From ARK-15 sp038880255 (GTDB taxonomy: Archaea; Thermoplasmatota; Thermoplasmata; Thermoplasmatales; ARK-15), in the NCBI GenBank assembly GCA_038880255.1, contig JAVZSA010000018.1, positions 1 to 22,431 of the forward strand: a DNA stretch of 22,431 nucleotides, written 5' to 3'. Made by a program: the position numbers and the translations under genes. The number at the start of each line of letters is the position of its first letter. Positions within the stretch are counted from its first letter, which is position 1. Below the pieces are notes generated by a model. It was not told the DNA's origin. It worked only from the letters and a program-made list of their open reading frames with translations, and searched no databases. This document shows positions 22,176 through 22,431 of the stretch, piece after piece.

Positions 22176-22431
22176 ATGAAAATTGCAATGAAAATGTGGA
22201 AAATAAGTGGTGAGGTGGTACTTGCTGCCTGTGACCCTGATCTTTTAGGGAAAAGTTATGAAGAGGGGGAATTTCATATTGATGTTAAAAAGGATTTTTA
22301 TTTCGAAAAATTTGTCAATGAAAAAGCTTTTAGAAATGCACTTAAAATTGCAACAATTATAAATTTGGTTGGAGAAAATGTGATTTCAATAGCAATGGAA
22401 GAGGGAATTGTTGATATTCATAATATTATAA
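22176..22431 (+). CDS. DUF424 family protein (partial, runs off the right edge)
   Basis: From ATG 22176 the reading frame stays open to the window end (85 codons). The segment GEVVLAACDPDLLGKSYEEG, the following F-H-I-D-V-K-K-D-F-Y-F, and ATIINLVGENVISIAMEEG are the diagnostic blocks of archaeal DUF424 (COG2412), a small protein of about 100 residues with unknown function. It starts 62 bases from the divergent MFS-PhoU gene. ATGs at 22188 and 22194 are alternative starts. Only about the last 15-20 codons are missing. Confidence 0.88.
   Translation, partial: MKIAMKMWKISGEVVLAACDPDLLGKSYEEGEFHIDVKKDFYFEKFVNEKAFRNALKIATIINLVGENVISIAMEEGIVDIHNII

Noticed and set aside
1..22431. CRISPR arrays, rRNA genes, prophage or toxin-antitoxin modules
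   Set aside because: No regularly spaced repeats, no rRNA-like GC-rich stretch, and no recognisable phage or toxin genes were seen. The Cas4-like nuclease domains belong to the AddAB-like pair and have no cas neighbours.

Overview
This window is AT-rich (by eye roughly 30% G+C) and comes from an archaeon. The gene set is archaeal: an archaeal DnaG-type primase, Sec61gamma/SecE, Spt5, the L11-L1-L10-L12 ribosomal block with an acidic-tailed P1-type L12, a DUF424 protein, a TIGR00304/DUF131 membrane protein, and a tRNA-Leu with no encoded CCA. Many starts are leaderless with a TATA box about 26 bp upstream. Others have a Shine-Dalgarno sequence of the GGTGAT or GGAGG type. FtsZ next to SecE-Spt5-L11-L1-L10-L12 points to Euryarchaeota in the broad sense. 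A Thermoplasmata/DHVE2-like lineage is possible, but the window contains no 16S rRNA to settle it.

Layout: (1) 1-1122 holds a decayed transposase remnant at the left edge, a polytopic membrane protein with two E-x-x-E helices, and tRNA-Leu(GAG), all on the minus strand. (2) 1153-6496 is a two-gene minus-strand operon for an AddAB/RecBCD-like helicase-nuclease. The upstream gene is an AddB-like protein without a Walker A motif, and the downstream one is a UvrD-type helicase. Each ends in a PD-(D/E)XK nuclease with four iron-sulphur-type cysteines. (3) 6497-6927 is a long, extremely AT-rich spacer that contains a structured RNA or leader element just before dnaG. (4) 6928-12729 is a plus-strand information-processing block: dnaG, ftsZ, secE, spt5 (with an unusual N-terminal extension), rpl11, then a probable separately promoted L1-L10-L12 unit with an L1-type autoregulatory hairpin. 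A 49-residue membrane ORF follows L12. (5) 12896-17538 carries coaBC (minus), a divergent DtxR-like regulator plus NiCoT/UreH-like metal transporter (plus), an EamA permease (minus), and a membrane-anchored double zinc-ribbon protein followed by a DUF131 protein (plus). (6) 17522-20118 is a tightly overlapping minus-strand operon: IMPase, NAD kinase, JAMM metalloprotease, ComB-like phosphatase. (7) 20152-22113 is an MFS phosphate-type transporter fused to a PhoU-like (DUF47) domain. The start of a DUF424 gene is divergent at the right edge.

Most of the window is core housekeeping. The features that stand out are the dual Fe-S nuclease pair, the transporter-PhoU fusion, the extended Spt5, the pre-dnaG RNA element, and the L1 leader hairpin. 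I saw no CRISPR array, no rRNA and no intact insertion sequence.
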